Part shown: positions 4,457 through 5,082 of the stretch, one piece after another | Position numbering within the stretch: position 1 is the stretch's first letter | How the letters are laid out: each line of letters begins with the position of its first letter | Source: Chthonomonadaceae bacterium | GTDB taxonomy: Bacteria > Armatimonadota > Chthonomonadetes > Chthonomonadales > Chthonomonadaceae | Assembly: GCA_025355115.1 (NCBI GenBank) | Contig: JANXLO010000241.1 | Span: 1 to 5,082 of the forward strand | Direction of reading: 5' to 3' | DNA: 5,082 bases | Translations under genes and position numbers: made by a program | Notes under the pieces: generated by a model | Told to the model about the DNA's origin: nothing | The model's database searches: none | Seen by the model: only the letters and a program-made list of their open reading frames with translations

Positions 4457-5082
4457 CTATCCCGGAGGCCAGGTTCCGGCAGTGGCAATGAGCACATGTC
4501 TCCAGATCGGGTGAAATTTGCATCGGGCATCCTCGGAGACGCTTACACTCGAAATAAACGTAGGTCGCGGTGCGGGAAGATTGGCCCATGTATTGAGGAT
4601 GCCAGCCGGGCGGTTTACATTCGCAGCCCATGACCATGAGATGCGATGCAACGGAACCCATTGGCTCACGGCGCCGCTGCTGGCAGGTCGATACATCATA
4701 TAAGTCTGGAAGCTCTCCTCGATCTTGGCGCTGAACATCGAGTCGTCCAGTGGCTTGGCTGGAGAATCGTCGGTGCTGTCGGCTACATCGTTTGCCAGGT
4801 CTCCGTAATCGCTGCTGTCATTATTGGGTACAAGACCGAGCGTGTACCAGAAGGGATACGGATAACAGGTATCCAGCCACCAATCCCCATTGAACGACCA
4901 CGCATGCCTCACCATCGCATCATCCGTGTACCATCTTCCGGGATAGATGCGCTGGATAAAGGCCCATATTCCAGGATCCTGCGCACTGAACAGGTCAGGA
5001 GCAATTGCTTGTCCAACCCATCGGATGCCGGGCGTCGCTGGAGTCGCATCGGAGTTACCAGCTCGGAGTGTGGGAGGCGTCG
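4457..5082 (-). CDS. C-terminal part of a large secreted protein (cassette 2), paralogue of the 1524-3065 product
   Basis: The frame is open from the right window edge to the TAG at 4457-4459, giving at least 208 residues; the ATG at 4915 is internal, because the homology continues upstream of it. Aligned with the cassette 1 protein from about its residue 319 onward, it keeps A-G-N, G-I-x-W, the D-L-F segment, WAFIQ, P-G-R-W-Y-T, V-R-H-x-W, DT-YPYPFW, a Ser/Asp-rich loop ending in D-D-S-M, Q-T-Y-M-M-Y-R-P-A, QWVPLHRISWSWAANVNR and S-E-D-A-R-C-K-F-H-P-I-W. The last 12 or so residues differ. One Cys is lost and another gained relative to the paralogue. The signal peptide and N-terminal domains lie outside the window. 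Function unknown. Its partnership with the TPR gene 16 bp downstream repeats the first cassette's layout. Confidence 0.85.
   Translation of the reverse strand, partial: TPPTLRAGNSDATPATPGIRWVGQAIAPDLFSAQDPGIWAFIQRIYPGRWYTDDAMVRHAWSFNGDWWLDTCYPYPFWYTLGLVPNNDSSDYGDLANDVADSTDDSPAKPLDDSMFSAKIEESFQTYMMYRPASSGAVSQWVPLHRISWSWAANVNRPAGILNTWANLPAPRPTFISSVSVSEDARCKFHPIWRHVLIATAGTWPPG

Noticed and set aside
1..5082. CRISPR array, tRNA/rRNA, insertion sequence or prophage
   Set aside because: No regularly spaced repeats, cloverleaf, transposase or integrase motif, or terminal inverted repeats were seen on either strand.

Overview
The window looks like a piece of a GC-rich Gram-negative bacterial chromosome. 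It carries two TPR proteins with short lipoprotein-like signal sequences, exported proteins, and good Shine-Dalgarno sites. The left-edge dehydrogenase fragment resembles zinc-dependent medium-chain dehydrogenases I associate with Acidobacteriota, but that taxonomic guess is weak.

Layout: (1) 1-331, plus strand, is the C-terminal end of a medium-chain (alcohol/sorbitol-type) dehydrogenase. (2) 332-655 is a convergent gap. It holds a clear minus-strand intrinsic terminator (hairpin 387-408 followed by TTTTCTT) and a 9-bp inverted repeat just after the next gene's stop. (3) 656-3159, minus strand, is a two-gene operon: a large secreted protein of unrecognised family (1524-3065 plus an upstream N-terminal extension), then a TPR lipoprotein-like protein (656-1504), 19 bp apart. 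A near-perfect sigma-70-type promoter (3242-3270) sits in front of it. (4) 3271-3627 is mostly empty, with one strong hairpin at 3459-3488. (5) 3628-5082, minus strand, is a second, paralogous copy of the same unit: the C-terminal part of a homologous secreted protein (4457-5082, running off the window), then a homologous TPR protein (3628-4440), 16 bp apart.

The central observation is this tandem duplication of a secreted protein/TPR-lipoprotein cassette. Both members are clearly paralogous, gene order and spacing are kept, and a 17-bp element at the downstream hairpin is shared (16 of 17 bases). The conserved pairing suggests that the two products work together outside the cytoplasmic membrane, possibly with the periplasm-facing TPR protein binding or helping to place the secreted one. 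That function is inference; I do not recognise the secreted family.

The most striking local feature is a run of seven C (coding strand, 3134-3140) just after the best start codon of the secreted protein in the first cassette. The ATG at 3159 (preceded by AAGGAG) is out of frame with the rest of the gene. Removing one C joins it to a full signal peptide that is otherwise open but has no start. This is either a phase-variable switch, a disabling frameshift, or a sequencing error.
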